Assembly (NCBI GenBank): GCA_963965975.1
Contig: OZ014412.1
Location: 6,140,501 to 6,204,500, forward strand
From: Xestospongia bergquistia
Taxonomy: Eukaryota > Porifera > Demospongiae > Haplosclerida > Petrosiidae
Direction: 5' to 3'
DNA length: 64,000 bases
In this document: piece after piece, positions 22,049 through 35,230 of the stretch
Position numbering within the stretch: the first letter of the stretch is position 1
How the letters are laid out: each line of letters opens with the position of its first letter
Program-made: the position numbers and the translations under genes
Notes under the pieces: generated by a model
Database searches by the model: none
Told to the model about the DNA's origin: nothing
The model's input: only the letters and a program-made list of their open reading frames with translations

Positions 22049-25000
22049 ATGGATAAGTGTACTACAACATATTTGATTTCATTCTCTTACTTATCATAAG
22101 TGAGTTAATATATGATAACATAATATTTATAGTTTGTTTCTTATAGTGAACATAGAAGCTTCAATTATAAGTCTAGACTGTAATCATGGAGTATGTCCAC
22201 AGACACAAGTAGCAATCACTTGTACAATAACAGGCAGTGTAGTAGCTTGGTATTCTCCTCCATCAAATAATCATCTCATTGCTACAGTAACAACCTTTGG
22301 ATTAGTTATACATTTTGGTAATACTGGGTTTATTGCTACTCTTGTGAGCAACAATTCTGGATTAACAACTAACTTAAGTTTTACTGTCACTACTGATAAG
22401 AATGGAACACAAGTCAGATGTGCTGATGAAATAAATAGAAACTCAAACTCAATGACTTGTACTATTATGATATCAGGTATGTCACTAACAGTGATCCTCC
22501 TACAGGACTGGGTTTTAAAGCTCTCACAAACACTTCAGTCACTCTCTACTGATCACCTCCTACTCTTCATCCTAACTGTATAGTTAACTACACTGTTGGG
22601 ATCAGAACAACCAATGATAATATATTGATCAGTAATCTTAGTACTGGTAGTAATATCACTAGTATTAATGTATCTACTGGTCTCTCTCAGTCAGTAGAGT
22701 ATCAATACAGAGTAGTAGGGTCTGATACTGAAAATAGATTAGGACCCTATAGTCAATATACTATGTTCACTCTGGATGGTATGAAACAAATAGTTTCAAT
22801 ATCTTAAGTAATTTGTTTTACTAGTTCTACAAGCTGTACCACTAATCACTTACACTATTACTAACAACACAGAGGACTATACTATTATTATTGTTTGGGA
22901 GGTATAATATTATTAATAATCACTTGATAATATTCTAGTTTCATTTAGTCTCCTCCTATCTCCTCTCGTCCTCCTCTCTTGTACTACAAAGTCTATCACA
23001 ACATATCAGGTTTACTAACTGTTAATATAACTACTGTTACTAATATTACAATGACTGGAGTACTAGCTGGATATGCTTACATTATAACAATGGTACCAGT
23101 TAATATACTAGGAGATGGATACCCTAATAAGACTATAGGTTATTTAAATATTATTATAAAGTGTGTTATGTTTACTTCTCATACAGTTATCATTCCTGAT
23201 AAAGAACCAGTTATTACTAGTAGTAATGTTGTAACGTCATCTCAATATCATAGTAAGTTTAATATAAAAAAAATTAATTTAGTTTAAAACAATCAATTAT
23301 TTATCATCAACAACATTAGGTATACTTAGTACGTTGTCTACAACTGTAGTCATGACAAGTGATACATCAAAAATTATTAAGTGTACAATAATGTATTAAA
23401 TGTTATTGTCATACTTAACTTGTAATGGAGTATAGAAACTACAAGTACTTCAATGTTTTCATTACAAAGTATTGCTGATACAATTATTATTGCATCCTCA
23501 ACTTTAGCTAGTATGTCCTATGTATTTTGAAAATGCTTGTTAATTATTAATTACACATACATATATAATACATAATATTATATTGTGTTTTTTTATATAT
23601 CAAGTTCTACCTTTAGCTTTTTAAGTTCATTTCCTATAAATATTTCAACAAGTATTGATTTAATTATTCTAATAAAATAACTATTTCTACTCTGACAGTC
23701 ACTACTACAACATCATCATCATCTGTTGAAATATATTATGTTATTGGGGTTGTTGGAGTTATTGTTGTCATACTAATTGTTGTAGTACTAGTTCTAACTG
23801 GTTGTATAATGATTAGAAGACAAAATAAAAGTGAGACACTCTAGTAATTTCTTGATGCTTTAAAACTCTTAATATAGATAACAAACCAAGTGGTAGTCCA
23901 TTAACTGTTTCTCTGAGGTAAGCTAATACAATCATATGTGTTAACAGTTCAATGATCATACTTTAGAAGTATCAAAGACAATAACATAGAAGAGGTATAA
24001 TATTGTTACTTACATGTACAAAGATAAGAACAGAAGTCAAGTTTCAAATACTATACAACATCTACACAATAATTTAAATAAGATATAACATTTTATTTGA
24101 TATCAAAATCGAGCATTAAACTTACTATTAGTTGTAACACATTCAAGTCAGTCTAATGTCAGGAGTTAGTCATCATTCATTTAAATTAGAATTATTAATT
24201 AATAGTCAATCACATCCGGTCTTTATTAATTTTATTATAGTTATCTTCAAATCCTGTCTATGCTCAAGTAAACAAGAAACCACAACCTTTATCTAATCAA
24301 TATGATGAAGTCCCTCCTTCAATACCACCTTACTTACCTGATAATGACCAACCACCTCCTATACCTCTGTTCTATGGAGGAGACGAACCTCGTGTACCTC
24401 CATATAATGGACCTTTGAAAGCTCAATATTCTGAAGTCAAGAGAAACAATATGGCACCTCATGTACTGCCTCATAACAATGCAATATCTGGAGGAGATTA
24501 CTCAGTATTAAAGAGAGATGATATACTTAATGTACCACTATATGATGTGACAGCTCTGTCATAAGTAGAGATGATATACCTTATGGTGCAGCAGCTGGAG
24601 GCGAGTATTCTGTCTTGAAAAGAGATGAGAGAGAGGTTAGTTAAGTATAGTTTGACAATCATAGTCTAAATTACAATATTATTATAGAGCAGAGAAAGTA
24701 ATTCTCATTTACAACAGACTGGTTTGTATTCAACTCTAAATAATGAAGTAAGAGATAATACAGTCCACTATATCATAATAACTTACATCATATTAGATAA
24801 ACAAACCAATTGGAGCCAGAGCTGAGCAAAAAGGAGCTGGAGGTATAATATATGATGAAGTAGGAAATGTTCCTACGAATAGTCCAATGTCACCTCCTAC
24901 ATCAAATTTAGATCAGTCTATTATCTACTCTGATAACAAGGCACCAACTGATCCTAATAAGGTATCACATGTCATGATAATCAATGTTGCTATAACTACC

Positions 25001-25140
25001 ATTTTCTTCTTTATCACTTGCAGAGACTCTCTACAAGAGGTGCTGTGATTCAGGCTCAGTTAGGAGAACCACAACTTCCACAACATCCTCCTAAGCCTGG
25101 TACCAAGCAGGTTCCCATGGTAGTAGAGGACAATCAATAA
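22049..25140 (+). pseudogene. Long-tail (class B) Ig/FN3 receptor B0, damaged
   Basis: Recognisable exons: leader 22049-22099; Ig 22147-22476; FN3-1 about 22495-22778; FN3-2a 22825-22901; FN3-2b 22949-23138; stalk 23187-23252, 23320-23379, 23436-23510; TM 23699-23830; tail 23878-23917, 23967-23994, 24241-24635, 24688-24747, 24797-24961, 25024-25140. The TM helix (YYVIGVVGVIVVILIVVVLV) is unrelated to class A. The tail is long, Pro-rich (PPPIPL) and holds many Tyr motifs (VYAQV, QYDEV, QYSEV, DYSVL, LYSTL, IIYDEV). Lesions: the leader is 2 nt longer than in A1 and ends in TAA; the intron before FN3-1 is reduced to about 15 nt and the exon start is lost; TGG is TGA near 22549; the donor at 23379 is altered; an indel gives TAA at 24562-24564 in mid-tail. 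Skipping FN3-1 would stay in phase, so partial function is not excluded. Confidence 0.72.
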
Positions 25141-26092
25141 TAGTAACCTCCTCCATGCATCATCTATAAAATGAAAAGAATGTGTGTTTTAATTCACTGC
25201 TGTTTTGTATAATGTTATAATGTGTCACTTTTTAGTTCATTATTTTATTGTGTCAAGTTTTATTATAAGTCATCGAGTTATTTAGTGATCATTGTAAGAC
25301 TAGTTATTAATTTATTAATATGAGCTCTATATGATCACTTTGTATCATTATGGCAGCTGTCAATATATTATCACTCACTATCAAGTATAACACAATAACA
25401 TAACAACATGTACCAATATATGTACTATAGACCACATCACAATATACATGTATATGTATATAACCACATAGAATACACATTAATACATTGAGTATATTTA
25501 ATGTTCATTAATTTCATATTATTGAAGACTATATCAAAATATGTTATCAACTTACAATCATATTAGTCACATAATGATGTATATCAAGTATATATGATAA
25601 CTTGACAGCTGTTCATACTGGATAGAGTATTATATACTATTGTAGAAAATATTACTATATTTCCAGTGTCAATAAATTTGATAACTAAATATATTTTATT
25701 AAATAAACTACATAGGACATATATCAATTAAGAGAGAAGATACTGTACTTGTTGGAGTTGACAATAAAGTTTTAATTTCTATACTTATCACAAAATAAGT
25801 ACAATAATCTGATATTTGTACTTGCTAATATTTAATGAAACACTTGTTATAATGACAGCAATAATAGGGAAATGTAATAAGTGTATTTACTGATACTCAG
25901 TGTCAATTAATACTAGTCTCTCTCAGTCAATAGAGTATAGTACAGAGTATTATGGTATTATACTTAGTGACACATAATGTATTATATATACATATATAGA
26001 CCAGCTATAAAACAATAATACTTATTGTCATAAATAAACATAAAATTGATAAAACAGAGAAAAATATATAGTAAAAATAAATTTAAAAAAGA

Positions 26093-26125
26093 TATATACA
26101 TATATATATATATATAATATATTAA

Positions 26126-26171
<46 letters not shown>
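26093..26171. repeat. Imperfect (AT)n microsatellite
   Basis: About 80 bases of alternating T and A, interrupted by AATATATTAATATATATTA near its left third. Confidence 0.9.
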
Positions 26172-26173
<2 letters not shown>

Positions 26174-26708
26174 CAGTATGACACTAACTGTGTGTGGTTT
26201 AAATTGTATACTCAATAATAAACTTGTTGAATTCTATTGATCTAGAAATAATATTATAATTTTATAATGTCATCTTACAATTGTTTGGAAAGTGTCATTA
26301 TTATCATTACTAGAGTAGGTTAAGACTGGTTCCATTGACAGATTTGACACATTATAGGTAACAAATTATTTCTGATATTATTAGCTGACCAAAATATGAC
26401 ATATACTGCATCAAGGATAGGTAGAGTAAATCTCCAGGATACCTCAAGCTTAACTATCCTGTTCATTTCCAATAAGCCAAATTTTCAGGATAGTTGGCTT
26501 TTTGTCTAGTGTTTATAACAAACAGCTTCTTTCTCTACTAATAAGTTAACAAGTATGTGGTTCTATAAGTCATTGCTTTAATGACATATTACATAATAAC
26601 ACTTTATTTGATTATATAACAATTTAATGTAATAATGAACTATAAATAGATACTAGATATCCAGTTGTTCAATATATATATATATATGTTACAGTAAGAG
26701 TGTGAAAC

Positions 26709-26730
26709 TAGGGATTTTGCAAAATCCCTA
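26709..26730. repeat. Perfect 22-bp palindrome
   Basis: The half-site TAGGGATTTTG is followed directly by its exact reverse complement. A related GGGATTTC-type motif occurs about 40 bases to the right (TTAGGGATTTCATGAATTC). It could be an end of a small transposon or a binding site; nothing further supports either. Confidence 0.7.
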
Positions 26731-27066
26731 AAACCTTCAGTAAATTCGTGAAATGACTGTTTTACTTAGGGATTTCATGAATTCACTGAAATCTCTGAAA
26801 TGCCAGATTGAATTGATTTAACATACCATACACATCTCTTATATAGTGACTGTAATTGCAATCAATGATAAAAACACACATCAAAGCTATTAAAAATCCT
26901 TTACAAAGTTGACTGTTCTTAATTTGATGATAATGAAATCACCAATAATTTTCAAATATATAACAAAAATTAATAATATAACGTTAAAAGACTTAAAACA
27001 AATGTTTAATGTGTCATCAATTTAATTACAATTATTATAATTATTATACAATTGCAATTTACTTTC

Positions 27067-27205
27067 ACTTTTCCAAGTATATATGTACATGTACATGTAT
27101 ATAGTACTCAACAACACATACACACACATACAGTAATTATAACATGTGGTCTGTTCAGATTATATTAACTATCATAACATATGTACTTCATTTCCTTTAT
27201 AACTA
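27067..27205 (+). repeat. Dispersed receptor-flank repeat, copy 4
   Basis: It begins ACTTTTCCAAGTATATATG and runs to TATGTACTTCATTTCC. It is in the same orientation as the other copies and is one of the longer ones. Confidence 0.55.
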
Positions 27206-27864
27206 ACATAAATTATATAATTATTTTCTTCTAACTATAGTTACAATATATAAAACAAAGAGATATATTTCTACAATATTCCTTTTAAAAAAGTAGTAAC
27301 ATAATGGGATGGAAATAACTAAGAATTGATATAACTGTTACAACACATTAATTCAATATAACAATTCCTATACATTATTAGTAATAAATGTGTCTAGCAC
27401 AATATCGTATGTCTCATATAGAAATTGTTATATGGTGTTACAAGAAATCATTACATTTCTTGTTTATTTTTTTGTATTGTCAAAACTGCATATTCTGTGA
27501 TTTTTAAAATTTATTTTGATTACTTGTTTCCAAACATTTTTAATAACATTAGAATCATGTGAAGTAATCATTAAACATTTTACTCACTATATATCACTGT
27601 GACATACCAAAAATGATACAATGTCCTCAGACCTAATGACCAAAAAATTTATAATATCACATTATCTACTAAAAATTGCTATTTATATGTATCTATTGAT
27701 GACTATATATCTATATATATATAGAGTAATTACTTTATATACATAATTAGTAATTTATTGGCTTAGTATTAAGTATTATCAAGTATAACAATATAATATT
27801 TACATAAAATTTTGTAATTTATACTACATGTTAGACTCAATCCACAAACACATCACTCCTCAAA

Positions 27865-28530
27865 ATGAAGTGGTACCTGTATATTGACTGCATTAGTTTG
27901 TATTTTCTTCCTTGTCATAGGTTAGTTGATGATATAATTGTGATAAAGAATGTAAAGAGTTTCATTATAAAGTTATAGAGAACATAGAAGCTTCAATTAC
28001 AAGTCTAGATTGTAATCACGGAGTATGTCCACAGACATAAGAAGTAGTCACTTGTACAATAACAGGCAACCTAGCAGGTTGGTATTCTCCTCCATCAGAT
28101 AGTACTCCCATTGCTACAGTAAGTTCTGGACAAGTTAGTAATGTTGCTAATACTGATTTTACTGGTGTTCTTGTGATTATTAACAATTCTGGACTAACAA
28201 CTAATTTAAGTTTTACTACCACTACTGATATGAATGCAACACTAGTCAGGTGTGCTGATGTAATAGACAGCTCAAACACTTCAGTCACTATTTACTGGTC
28301 ACCTCCTACTCTTCATCCTAACTGTATAGTTAACTACGCTGTTGAGATCAGGACAACCAGTGACAATATATTGATCAATAGTCTTAGTACTGATAGTAAT
28401 ATCACCAGTATTAATGTATCTACTGGTCTCTCTTAATCAGTAGAGTATCAATACAGAGTAGTAGGGTCTGATACTATTAATAGATTTTGACCCTATAGTC
28501 AATTTTTTTATTTTCACTCTGAACAGTAAG
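27865..28530 (+). pseudogene. Leader + fused Ig/FN3-1 relic, block B
   Basis: A leader-like exon opens at 27865 (MKWYLYIDCISLYF...) with a GTTAGT donor at 27921, in a phase that does not match the following exon. From 27979 an Ig exon runs to Asp-Val-Ile-Asp and then passes without an intron into the middle of FN3-1 (Asn-Thr-Ser-Val-Thr). The Ig C-terminus, the intron and the FN3 start have therefore been deleted. The same fusion is present in block C, so it predates the block duplication. Stops: TAA 28038-28040, TAA 28434-28436, TGA 28488-28490. Confidence 0.75.
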
Positions 28531-29111
28531 AACTAAACTATATCTATAATATATATAGTATAATTATGACACACAATCAAATCACAAGTAATCACAGCAT
28601 TAGTAATATGGAAAAAAAGCAATTTAGTAAATAAAATGACAAAATTACACTGAAATGCACTTCAAAATTTATATTACATTAAATCACACTTACTGACTAT
28701 TATATTGTAAATGACTCATTTAGATCACCAGTAATCACATCATTATTAATATGGATAGAAAAAAATAATTCAAACAAAATATCACATTGTAGTTAATCCT
28801 TATTATTGTCTCATGTATCACTACTTTAACATTTATAGTATCTGACTTTGTTAAGTTACATATTATTGTTGTTAATATGTAGACAGTTGATATTTTGTTA
28901 TAGCAAACATAATGACAAACAAGGAAGAAAAATTGAATTTCTATTAGCCACAATTTTCCTTTAGCTTACACACACAAAGCTAACTTCTGACTCTCAACTA
29001 AAATGGTTTAAAATATATCATATACTATTATGACACCATATAAAATAATTTGATCAAAATTGTGGGTATCTTCATTTTGAAAAAGGGAGTATAAGTTGTA
29101 TATACTTTCAG
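28531..29111. other. Non-coding stretch, duplicate of 3122-3706
   Basis: It is near identical to block A. The minus-strand ORF 28735-28953 differs at its N-terminal end from its block A partner because of a one-base indel, which argues against coding. Confidence 0.5.
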
Positions 29112-29759
29112 AATCTTGTACTTAATCTGCAAATTCTGGGTCATGTTATGGTAGATATCCACAATGGTTCTTTAATTTAACAACCAGTCAATGTGAACTA
29201 TTTTCTTATAGTGGTTGTGATGATAACAGTAATAGATTCTCTACATTGGAACAGTGTACTCATACTTGTGGTAAGTATAATATGACATTGGTTAATATTA
29301 CTATCTATGGTTGTATAGATTGTTCATTAGGTACAATGTGTTCACACTGTAAAATCATTTCTTGTTCTACTTCAAAATATCCAACATTTCCCAGTGCTAT
29401 ATGTGAAGTTGATAAGTGTACTAATAATAATTGCTCTACTAAGTATTTTGTAGCATTTAAAGAAGTGACAACCATTTATGGTAAGTAACATTGGATTGTA
29501 GATTTAGAAGATCCAAGTGGACTACTTAGCATCCATCAGTATCTGTTCACTTATTTAATTATAAAAAAGCATGTAACACCACTATAACAAAAACATATTC
29601 ATGAGGTAAATTAATAATTAATTTGTTTATTTCTCAGATGTTTGTACACTTCCTGTTAAGATTTGTCCACGTAATAATAGTGTGATTCGTTGATTCTTTA
29701 ACAATAAGCTAGGACGTTCATTGTCAGGAGTTCCTGTATGGAATACATTCAAACTTGTG
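29112..29759 (+). pseudogene. Kunitz-Cys-rich-Kunitz exon cluster, block B (broken)
   Basis: Exons at 29112-29270 (Kunitz), 29319-29480 (Cys-rich) and 29638-29759 (degenerate Kunitz). It shares with block A the TAA near the start of the Kunitz exon (29123-29125), the Cys-to-Tyr change in the Cys-rich module and the TGA in the second Kunitz exon. The damage therefore happened before A and B separated. Differences from A are a few silent or missense changes. Confidence 0.8.
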
Positions 29760-31016
29760 GTAAATTAATAAAAGTGGCAATTTTAAGATACAGTATTTAT
29801 ATTATAGTGGAACAAGATATGAAATTACTAATAGACTTTATTAGACTTAGAGCCTTGAATAAGACCTGTATTGTATTTGTCAGACAATTTCTGTGTTTAA
29901 TAGTAAACTTAAATATACAATAGTCAATTGTTCATTATTATTGAAAATGTAGATGCATATATATGTATAATCATACATATATATTATAGGTATAAAAGAT
30001 ATTTCAGACTTTATGTTTGTCTGAACAATCAATACTAAAAATCAATAAACAAAACCAAGCTAGATATACAATACAACAACCAATCAAAATACATCTAAGG
30101 AGTCCATAGCAACACCCAATGAAATAATATCTGGGACTCTTTGTGTGTCTGCTGATGAGATCTCCTGTTAGAAAATCGAAACAACCTTGCTCACTTCAAC
30201 CAATTCTTGAACTCTATTCCAGCTATTTCAGAGTACTGTGACCTTGTTATTATATCAACAATGATATATCTTGTATGACCACACATATAATGCATACCAT
30301 ATTTTTTACATTTATTTTAAAGAGAAGGAGGTACACCTCACATCAAGACATTTAAGTTACCAGAGAGAAAGGAAATATACTGTATTTACAGTTACATGTT
30401 TTACATGTATTTTGTTTGCATGTAAATTTATGTTAAATAAGTTTTTAAACTACTACAATGATAGAAACTGTCAAAGATCTTCTTACATGAGTAGTCTTCT
30501 TACTATTTGTTATAAATTTTAACTTGGAGCCTAATTTTTAATTGCAACTGTAATAATTTTAAGAATTCATCAGTCCTTTGACGTTTAGTACCAGATTCCA
30601 TATCTTCATTGTTCAACTTATATATGTAATTTATTTAGTTATTATTCCCCAAACCTCATCCGATTTCTTAGTTTGATTATTTCCACCTTCACAGTGACAG
30701 TATTTTTACATTAACTAATGTTTATTATTAGACAGCAAAGTGAAAGTGTAATACAATTTCTATCCTGCAATATATCAGTAGAAGAATTCTCATCTTAATT
30801 CCACAAATTGATTTTAAATACAGGTAGATCAAACTTGATATTCTATATTAACCACTATCGTTGTTAACAGCTTTAAAAAAGTCAATTGTAACAATAAAAA
30901 TATTATTCACTATGAGTAACATAGTAATTGAATCATAATGTAAACTCAACCCACAAAACACACCACCTCCATACATAAATAAGTCCATTGTATCATAATC
31001 TACCCATCCAGTTAAA
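29760..31016. other. Intergenic DNA upstream of receptor B1
   Basis: It matches 4354-5610 almost completely at a constant offset of 25406. The offset stays constant across more than 1 kb, so there are almost no net indels. Confidence 0.55.
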
Positions 31017-32728
31017 ATGAAGAAGTATGATACAACACTGATTTGTCTACTCTTACCAGTAATAAGTGAGTTAATATGCAATATTTGTTAGTATGAACTT
31101 ATAGTGAATATAGAAGCTTCAGTTACAAGTCTAGATTGTAATCATGGAGTATGTCCTCAGACACAAGGAGCAGTCACTTGTACGATAACAGGCAGTATAG
31201 TACTTTGGTATTCTCCTCCATCAGGTAGACATCTCATTGCTACAGTAACAGCCACTGGACAAGTTTATAATGTTGTTAATACTGGGTTTACTGCTGCTTT
31301 TGTGAGTGTTAACAATCCTGGACTAACAACTAATTTAAGTTTTACTACCACTACTGATAAGAATGTTACACAAGTTAGGTGTGTTGATGAAATGTATAGA
31401 AACTCAAGCTCAAGTACTTGTACTATTATTATATCAGGTTTGTCACTAACATTATCATATATAACTAACATGTACTATCATTATAAGGTCCTCCAAGTGA
31501 TGTTCCTACAGGACTGGGTTTTACAGCTCTCACAAACACTTCAGTCACTCTCTACTGGTCACTTCCTACTCTTCATCCTAACTGTATAGTTAACTATACT
31601 GTTGAGATTAGCACAACCAGTGATAATATATTGATCAGTAGTCTTAGTAATGATAGTAATGTCACCAGTATTAATGTATCTACTGGTCTCTCTCAGTCAG
31701 TAGAGTATCAATACAGAGTAGTAGGGTCTGATGCTATCAATAGATTAGGACCCTATAGTCAATATATGATGTTCACTCTGGATGGTAAGAATCAAATAGT
31801 TTTAACATGTTAAGTAAAGTCCTTTACTAGTTCTACAAGCTGTGCCACTAATTACTTATACTATTACTAACAACACAGAGGACTATACTATTTTTATTGT
31901 TTGGGAGGTATAATATTATTAATAATCACTTGATAATATCCTAATTTCATTTAGTCATCTCTTCTCTCCTCTCGTCCTCCTCTCTTGTACTACAAAGTCT
32001 ATCACAACATATCAGGTTCACTAACTGTTAATATAACTACTGTTACTAACATTACATTGACTGGAGTACTAGCTGGATATACCTACATTATAACAGTGGT
32101 ACCAGTTAATATACTAGGAGATGGATACGCTAATAAGACTATAGGTTATTTAAATATTATTATAAATTGTGTTGTGTTTACTTCTCATACAGTTATCATT
32201 CCTAAACAACCAATAAATGGTAGTGTTATAATAACTACAATCAATAATCAATACATTAGTAATTTTTCATTAATTAATGAATTATTAATTATCATTTTTT
32301 AATATTAAAGTATTGATTTTAATTTTTTACTTTGACAGTGACAGTATGTTCACCAGTAACTACTACTGTTTGTCCAAGTATGTCTTCACTACAATAAACT
32401 ACAATTAGATATATTTCTATTATAGCTAATGAACAACAACAAAACTTATGTTTAGCAGGTAACAAAACAAACATGCTTACATTACTGAATTGTTTACTTA
32501 ACAGTGAGTATACCAGTCAGTATGTTCCTCTCTTCTCTATTAACTGCTGTTATTACTACATTTATTGTCTATCTCATTATGAGAAGGAGGAGCTACAATA
32601 AATACACTCCATCCACTACTACTACCCAATTAGGTCCAATATATGATGATGTTAAGTTACCAGAGACTTCAGAACATAAAGATATCATTGAATTACAAGG
32701 AAATACTGCTTATGGATATATTAATTAA
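31017..32728 (+). CDS. Receptor B1: recent duplicate of A1 (435 aa)
   Basis: The exons mirror A1 at +25406 (then +25405): 31017-31065, 31105-31437, 31488-31784, 31831-31907, 31955-32144, 32193-32258, 32339-32377, 32426-32458, 32505-32728. All are open and all splice sites are conserved. Differences from A1 are scattered. In the Ig domain, Gly-Pro at the VYNGPN turn is Val-Val and Ala-Asp near the last Cys is Val-Asp. In FN3-2, Leu-Ala-Arg is Leu-Ala-Gly. In the tail, EQKD is EHKD. The stalk exon 32193-32258 has a rearranged five-codon end but the same length. Both copies therefore look functional and may differ mostly in ligand contacts. Same membrane topology and ITSM-like tail as A1. Confidence 0.8.
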
Positions 32729-33464
32729 GAACATTATGTTAACATATATGTATATACATAATTACTAACTCAGTCAAGTTATATGATAACAGTATGATAT
32801 TAGAAAAAGTGAAAATATGAACGCTTCATATTATAATAATATTAGATAGTGTTCATTGTACTCTAGATAATAGATAATTAGATTACTTTATTATTTCTAT
32901 TTTTATTATTTGTTTTCACTTTTCCAAGTATGTACATGTACATGTATATAAATGTCAACAACACCTACACATACAGTAATTATAACATGTGGTCTATTCA
33001 GTTTACGTTAACTATCATAACATATGTACTTTATTTCCTTTATAGCCAACAAAAATTATATAATTATAATCTTACCTTGTTTGTTTACTATTCTGTATTA
33101 ATTGTCAGCTCTACATGTTTTGTCATTTTAAAGTGACTTTCATTACTTGTTTCCAAGGTTTTTTCAGTAATACCAAAATCATATTAAGTAGAATCATATC
33201 ATTAGACATCTTACTCACAGTATGTAGTGCCACACTGAAAATGATACTATGTATTGATAACCAAGATTTAATTGTCAGGGCTTAAGAAACTATTGACTTA
33301 TATAGATGACAATATTATTGATACTGCTTTATTTTATGTACAACTTACTGCTTTTATACTGATCATCATCAAGTATGACAATATTAACATTATAGGTGAC
33401 ACTAAGAAATGGCTATAGGTTCATCATGAAGTGATACATTACTGTGTATAGTTAATGTTTAGGC
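32729..33464. other. 3' flank of receptor B1
   Basis: Duplicate of the A1 flank, with the dispersed repeat at about 32918-33050. No exon is seen. Confidence 0.5.
32918..33050 (+). repeat. Dispersed receptor-flank repeat, copy 5
   Basis: Block B equivalent of the copy at 7521-7655; it was carried along by the block duplication rather than inserted independently. Confidence 0.55.
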
Positions 33465-33690
33465 AGTAGTAGGATCTGAAACAATCAATAGATTAGGATC
33501 CTATAGTCAATATATATGAACTTTACTATGGACAGTAAGAATGAAATAAGTATAGTTTCTAAATATTTTTAGTATACTTCATTGATTAGTTCTGTAGTCT
33601 GTATCACTAATCATTTATAATATCACAAAGAATACGGAGAACTACACTATTGTTGTGATTTGGGAGGTGTGTATTATTTATTTAGTAATA
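33465..33690 (+). pseudogene. FN3-1 end and FN3-2a relic, block B
   Basis: Counterpart of 8056-8275. It keeps GAGAACTACACTATTGTTGT, absent from the block A copy, so block A lost a few codons after the duplication. Confidence 0.6.
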
Positions 33691-34009
33691 TAATTAGTAT
33701 ACATATTATTGTTGTTGATAAGAATTGATAAACATTTTTTTTATTATCATATATTATTTTTGTACTTTTTCACATGAAAATATAGTGGCAATAATGGAAG
33801 GATCTACCAAACTCACATCAACACAAGTAGTACAATATAAAGGACTTACCAATAGTAAATGTGTTACTGTTAATATGTATTGAGTTCTACTATACCTCAC
33901 ATAATAATAATATCATTGATATAGTATACATATTACTACAGGTCAATTTGGTTATATCATATTATTCATTGAAAACAGTGATATTGTGGAAAAGTATTGT
34001 AGGATGATG

Positions 34010-34890
34010 ATGTGCACTTCCTGTTCAGATTTGTCATGTAATAACAGTGTGACTCATTGGTTCTTTAATAATGAGTTAGGACATTTGTTGTCATTAGTTT
34101 CTGTATGAAACGTATTCAAACATGTGGTAAATTAATAAAAGTGGCAGATTTATGATACAGTATTTATATTATAGTGGCTCAAGATATGAAATTAAGAAAA
34201 GACTATATTAGACTTAGAGCCTTGAATAAGACCTGTATTGTATTTCTCAGAGACAATGTCTCTGTTGAAATATTAAAGTTATAATGAAATAGTCAATTGA
34301 CTGAAAATGTGGATGTATATATAGGCTTATCATGTTAACATGATGTTAAAAAGTATCATGTCTCAGTGTTCCTTGTGGAGTACCTAGTTGTCCCAATCAT
34401 CCCAATAGTGTGTGTGTGTCTAGTTCATGTGGTCAATATTTAACTCATTATTACAATTACAACAGTTCTGGTATGAATGTAACTAACACTTGTAGTAAGT
34501 ACATTTCATAAACTATAGGAGTAATGACAACTATACAAAGACATTTACAATGAACGCTGAATAGTATGTTAGTATATGACTATAATGGCAACTTCTTTTT
34601 CTTTTTGTAGTCACTTGTCCTGCAAAAAACCTCCCATTATCTGTCATATAAATCCTTGTGATCATCAAATTTGTCCTCAATATCCTAAAGCTCAATATAT
34701 AGTTGATAGATGTGGTCAATGTAAGACTAAATTCATTGTTAATCAAGATGATGTCACTGATCAATGTAGTATGTTAAATCATGATATCATTGAAATCAAT
34801 GTTTAAATTATTTTAGGTATGTGGTATTTATAGTATGTGCCCATTTGAAGGAGAGATATTTAAACCATGTGGTAGTCATCAAAACTGTGC
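34010..34890 (+). pseudogene. Second half of the Kunitz/Cys-rich gene, block B (broken)
   Basis: Degenerate Kunitz exon at about 34012-34125; Cys-rich module at about 34373-34496, where a conserved Cys is lost (CAATATTTAACT for CAATGTTCAGCT); next module from about 34611 with the one-base deletion shared with block A and a further Cys-to-Tyr change (CAATAT). From about 34798, where A and B part, block B continues as in block C with MCPFEGE-like coding near 34838, then stops. It cannot make a protein. Confidence 0.7.
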
Positions 34891-35230
34891 AGGTGTTTGA
34901 CATAATCAACTCATTTCTTTACCTGTTGATCCATCATGTATTAAGTAGCTCATACATGACACATTATATGAATTAATATTCAGTGTTTAGAAGTCTACAT
35001 ATTGAATCATGATATTTATAGAACAGTATATACTAACATAACCACAATCTCCATTTTGAGACCTCAAAACAATAATCATGTTAAAATTTGATATATCCTT
35101 GTTAACATTAGTCCTGAATATACTACCATAAGAGCTCAAGGTAGAGCAATCATATCATGACCAATTAACATTTTTATATGTCAGTAACAGTATCATATGT
35201 AAATAATAAGTACTGTCATTATAAATTCCT
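34891..35230. other. Short unassigned stretch
   Basis: No exon is recognisable. It sits between the Kunitz relic and the next receptor relic. Confidence 0.4.

Larger units (their letters stand above)
25141..27864. other. Intergenic DNA of block B
   Basis: The left part is a copy of 328-840 and the right part of about 1390-2540. The middle (26.2-27.0 kb) has no counterpart in block A and contains a palindrome, an AT microsatellite and a dispersed-repeat copy. No exon was recognised. Confidence 0.5.
24822..34798 (+). repeat. Tandem segmental duplication, block B
   Basis: Second copy of the unit; same gene order and orientation as block A. The right limit is inside a Cys-rich exon of the Kunitz gene (9389/34798), where block B agrees with block C and block A does not, so block A carries the rearranged end. 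Confidence 0.85.
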
